Source: CADCVW01 sp964251385
Lineage (GTDB): Bacteria > Pseudomonadota > Alphaproteobacteria > Sphingomonadales > Sphingomonadaceae
DNA: 64,000 nt
Direction of reading: 5' to 3'
NCBI GenBank assembly: GCA_964251385.1
Contig: CAXUJK010000003.1
Span: 372,001-436,000 of the forward strand
Of this stretch, positions 61,478 to 64,000 are shown piece by piece; the stretch's first letter is position 1; each line of letters starts with the position of its first letter. Below the pieces are notes generated by a model. It saw nothing but the letters and a program-made list of their open reading frames with translations. It was not told where the DNA came from and searched no databases. A program made the translations under genes and the position numbers.

Positions 61478-64000
61478 ATGATCCAGCTAGAGCAGCAGCT
61501 GCACGGCTACCGGCAGGGCCATCAGCTGCTGTCGGCCTCCGCGCGCCTGCCGAAGTCGGATCAGGACCTCGTTGACCGGCTGTCGGACGTCGCGGGCCCC
61601 TTGCGCCCAGGCGAGATCTTCGATCCCTACCTGACCTTCTACCCGCTGCCCTCCGGGGCGTCCTACGTGCTCGCTCGGACGTGGCAGGACGACGAAGCGC
61701 CTCGGGCCGGCTGCGTGCGAACGCGCAGCCTGATCGTCCCGATGGCGGCCTGGACGGAGGGTGTCGGCGTCCTCGGAATGGCCGACGCGCTCACGACCAT
61801 CGGCCCGACCGCGCCCGCCGAGCGCATGGAGGGCCCCGCCGGGCGAACCCCCTTCCCCCTCGTCGACGTCACGGAAGGCATGGACCTCGTCGAGGCGATG
61901 TTCCTGGAGGAGCGCAAGCCGGTCGCGGTGTTCGGCGCGTCGAACCCCGAAGCCATGGCGCTGCGCATCATCGCCGCGGTCTGGCCCTCCCTTCGCCGGA
62001 CGATCGCCGTCTCGACCTTCGCGCTGTCGCCGCGGACGATCTCGGGACGCACCTTCGACGTCGTCTTCGCGCCGAAGGACGCGCGTCCCCGCTTCACGGG
62101 GGAGTGGGGAGGACGCCGCATCGACGCGCGCAAGCCCGCAGGCGGACGCCACAGATGGTCGGCCAAGCTCGTCGGGCGTGTGTTCGTGGACGACCAGCCC
62201 TCGCTGCTGCGCGGGAGCGACCCGGGCGAACTGACCGCCGACGACGTCGCCTCGGAGGCAGACCTGCGCGTCTCTCTCCTATGGTCCGAACTTCGCGAGA
62301 AGCTCGCAACGTCGCCGGACGCCGCGCTCGGTCTGCTCGACATCGCGAACAGCCGCAAGCCGCGCAACTTCTCCGCGATCGAGAAACTCGAACCGGCGCT
62401 CGCCCGCGCCGCCGGCCAGGCCGCCGGCTCGCTTCCACCATCCGCCGCCTGGGACTTCCTCCTAGCACTAAACGACAAGCTGGGCGGCGTCCGCCTAACG
62501 CCAGCCGCCACGCATACGCTCGGCGCGACCGCCGCCGGGCTCGCACTACGCTTCCCCCGCGACGCGGTCGCGATCGTCGGAACGCTCGCACAACGCCCGG
62601 GGCGCGACCTGCTGCTCCGTGCGGTCGCGGACGCGGTGGCAAGCAAGCTCGATGTCGACCTGGCGACCGGGTTCGACGTTTTGGAGCCCCACCAGCTCCT
62701 GCAGCTCCTGCTGATTAGCCCTGCGCTCGCGCAAGCCTCGCTCGCCGAGTTCCCCGTCTTCTTGGACAAGCTGGCCAAAGCTCTTCCGACCGCGCCCGAC
62801 GAGTCGATCGACGCCGCCAAGCGGCAGTTGCTGCCGCTGCTGGTCGAGGACCGGCAGGCCGCGGCCGCGCGCCTCCTGATCGACAAGCTCGACGAGGACG
62901 AGCTGATCGCCGAAGCACGGCTCCTCGCGAGGGAGAACGCGTTCGGTGCCGCGGGCCTGCACGAACCGCTCGCGAACCGAGCCAGGGAGATCGGCGCGAC
63001 CCATCGACTGCGCGACACGGTCGCCGGCACCGCGAGCGGATCGCGCGCGGACGACATGCTCGTTCGCCTGATCGCACCAGCGCGCGACGACATGACGTGG
63101 CTTCTGGACACGAGCCTGATCCAAGACGAGCGGCGTCTCGACCTCGCCAGACGCGTGCTGACGCCCGTGGACGACACCATGTTAGTGGACGTCGTGTCCT
63201 CAGTCGACGGCGACGCGCTGCTTCGCCTGTTGATGCGTGAGCCGCAAGGAAGCTTCGCACTGGTCGACCGCACGCTGGCGACCGGGCTCGTCGAGAAGCG
63301 CACGCTGGTGGACACGACAATCAGGCTTCTGCCCGTCGCGGGAGCCAGGCGCGCACCATCACTGGCCTGGCGCGCCCTGACGTCCGCCTTGCCGACCGGC
63401 GCGGACGGCGAGCGTGACGTCATCCTGGACAAGCTTCTTTCGAATGTCGGGGAAGCCTTCGACGGTAAGGTGGCCTACCAGCAGGGCCTGGGCCGGACGA
63501 CATCGGCCGACGTGGCGGCCGCGAACCTCGCCGCGTTCGATCGGGCACCTGATCCGACGCGCCGGCGCCTCCTCCTGTCGATCGAGCAGATGGCCGATGC
63601 GCTCGTGGCGCGCGGTCGCCTCGACCTCCCGGACCGAGGGGCCGTGCCCGCAGCGAACCTGCTGTGGGCTTCGGCCGCGATCGACCGGAAGGCCTTCATC
63701 CGGGCGTCGGCAACGCTCCTGCCGTTCCTGCTGCGAACGCCAACGGCCCCCGCGTCGCGCCTGATCGCCGCCGCCTTCCCCCCGGTCTACCAGCAACTCA
63801 AGAAGGAGGACGAAACGCCCGACCCCTGGAAGTTCTTCGGCCTAGTCTCGTGGGACAGGTGCAAGGCCGCTAGACAGGAACTCGTCGACGGGTTCGCGAA
63901 GTCGGACTGGAAGCCGGCCGACATCGCCTTGGCAGCTGCACGTACCGGTGACGTTCAGCGGATCGTGACTAAGATCGCGAAGCACAAGCATGGAGGGCGC
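61478..64000 (+). CDS. GTPase-associated protein GAP1 (partial, runs off window)
   Basis: An 841-codon open frame with no stop before the window end. The N-terminus (EQQLHGYRQGHQLLSASARL, then PRAGCVRTRSLIVPM) matches the GAP1-N2 type. A long alpha-helical middle and C-terminal region follows (HEAT-like Leu/Ala/Arg-rich repeats from about residue 270 on). GAP1 proteins are large partners of the GTPases in these conflict systems. Being cut at the window end, its C-terminal module cannot be judged. Confidence 0.88.
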   Translation, partial: MIQLEQQLHGYRQGHQLLSASARLPKSDQDLVDRLSDVAGPLRPGEIFDPYLTFYPLPSGASYVLARTWQDDEAPRAGCVRTRSLIVPMAAWTEGVGVLGMADALTTIGPTAPAERMEGPAGRTPFPLVDVTEGMDLVEAMFLEERKPVAVFGASNPEAMALRIIAAVWPSLRRTIAVSTFALSPRTISGRTFDVVFAPKDARPRFTGEWGGRRIDARKPAGGRHRWSAKLVGRVFVDDQPSLLRGSDPGELTADDVASEADLRVSLLWSELREKLATSPDAALGLLDIANSRKPRNFSAIEKLEPALARAAGQAAGSLPPSAAWDFLLALNDKLGGVRLTPAATHTLGATAAGLALRFPRDAVAIVGTLAQRPGRDLLLRAVADAVASKLDVDLATGFDVLEPHQLLQLLLISPALAQASLAEFPVFLDKLAKALPTAPDESIDAAKRQLLPLLVEDRQAAAARLLIDKLDEDELIAEARLLARENAFGAAGLHEPLANRAREIGATHRLRDTVAGTASGSRADDMLVRLIAPARDDMTWLLDTSLIQDERRLDLARRVLTPVDDTMLVDVVSSVDGDALLRLLMREPQGSFALVDRTLATGLVEKRTLVDTTIRLLPVAGARRAPSLAWRALTSALPTGADGERDVILDKLLSNVGEAFDGKVAYQQGLGRTTSADVAAANLAAFDRAPDPTRRRLLLSIEQMADALVARGRLDLPDRGAVPAANLLWASAAIDRKAFIRASATLLPFLLRTPTAPASRLIAAAFPPVYQQLKKEDETPDPWKFFGLVSWDRCKAARQELVDGFAKSDWKPADIALAAARTGDVQRIVTKIAKHKHGGR

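Noticed and set aside
61663..63432. A 589-codon open frame antisense to GAP1
   Set aside because: It is Ser/Arg-rich with no domain pattern, a shadow of the GC-rich third positions of the real plus-strand gene, which has a clear start and family motifs.
31305..64000. A second copy of the tRNA-Ser 3' end (attR)
   Set aside because: Looked for the T-arm and acceptor sequence by eye downstream of the integrase and saw none; a short imperfect copy could be missed.
1..64000. CRISPR array, rRNA genes or replication origin
   Set aside because: No spaced direct repeats, no rRNA-like conserved blocks and no clustered DnaA boxes were seen.

Overview
The window is high-GC DNA from an alphaproteobacterium, most likely a Sphingomonas-like member of the Sphingomonadales. 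Pointers are a class I lysyl-tRNA synthetase, an aa3-type cytochrome c oxidase operon of alphaproteobacterial layout (coxB-ctaD-ctaB-small protein-ctaG-coxC-surf1), and two kinds of dyad intergenic repeat of a type I associate with sphingomonads.

From 1 to about 31.2 kb the sequence is housekeeping chromosome with intact genes. It holds rpmF-plsX-ihfA-merR (with no fabH between plsX and ihfA), a SixA-like phosphatase, a DinG/XPD-like Fe-S helicase and lysK. Next come a FAD/Rieske oxidoreductase, a DUF885 lipoprotein, a prolyl-4-hydroxylase-like oxygenase, an amidohydrolase, a lone [2Fe-2S] dehydrogenase subunit, a dienoyl-CoA isomerase-like crotonase, rpsU and an FKBP. The overlapping lepB-acpS-pdxJ set runs away from the cytochrome oxidase operon. 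After that come an M16 peptidase, an rRNA-methyltransferase-like gene, ccmAB, a zincin and a pterin dehydratase.

At 31.2 kb a tRNA-Ser(GGA) is followed directly by a P4-type tyrosine integrase that a single extra base has frameshifted. From here to the end the window is accessory DNA, probably one or more layered genomic islands. The right end is not in the window. The first part (31.5-47.8 kb) carries a TetR regulator with a palindromic site, an SDR, a TorF-like porin, a CHASE4-GGDEF-EAL protein, an arsenic pair (aquaglyceroporin and a doubly broken arsM) and a heavy-metal efflux set (His-rich secreted protein, CzcCBA, CzcD).

The second part (48-64 kb) looks like a defence island with three adjacent modules. 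(1) A compact operon at 49.7-53.7 kb encodes a complete QueC-like 7-deazaguanine synthase, a DUF6884-like/GIY-YIG fusion, a SIR2-like domain fused to a P-loop nucleotide-kinase-like domain, and a nucleoside 2-deoxyribosyltransferase. A divergent HExxH metallopeptidase-like gene sits beside it. I do not recognise this set as a named system, and it is the best candidate here for an undescribed one. (2) A divergent TcmP / DUF5131 (Gp37-Gp68, three-Cys-motif) pair carries an unknown third gene. (3) A GTPase-associated conflict operon has a frameshifted metallophosphoesterase, a GASH helical protein, two GTPases coupled by 4-bp overlaps, and a GAP1 protein that runs off the window.

Probable lesions (integrase, arsM twice, porin, phosphoesterase) all fall in the accessory half and none in the core half. 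This fits real decay of acquired DNA, though single-base sequencing errors cannot be excluded by reading alone.
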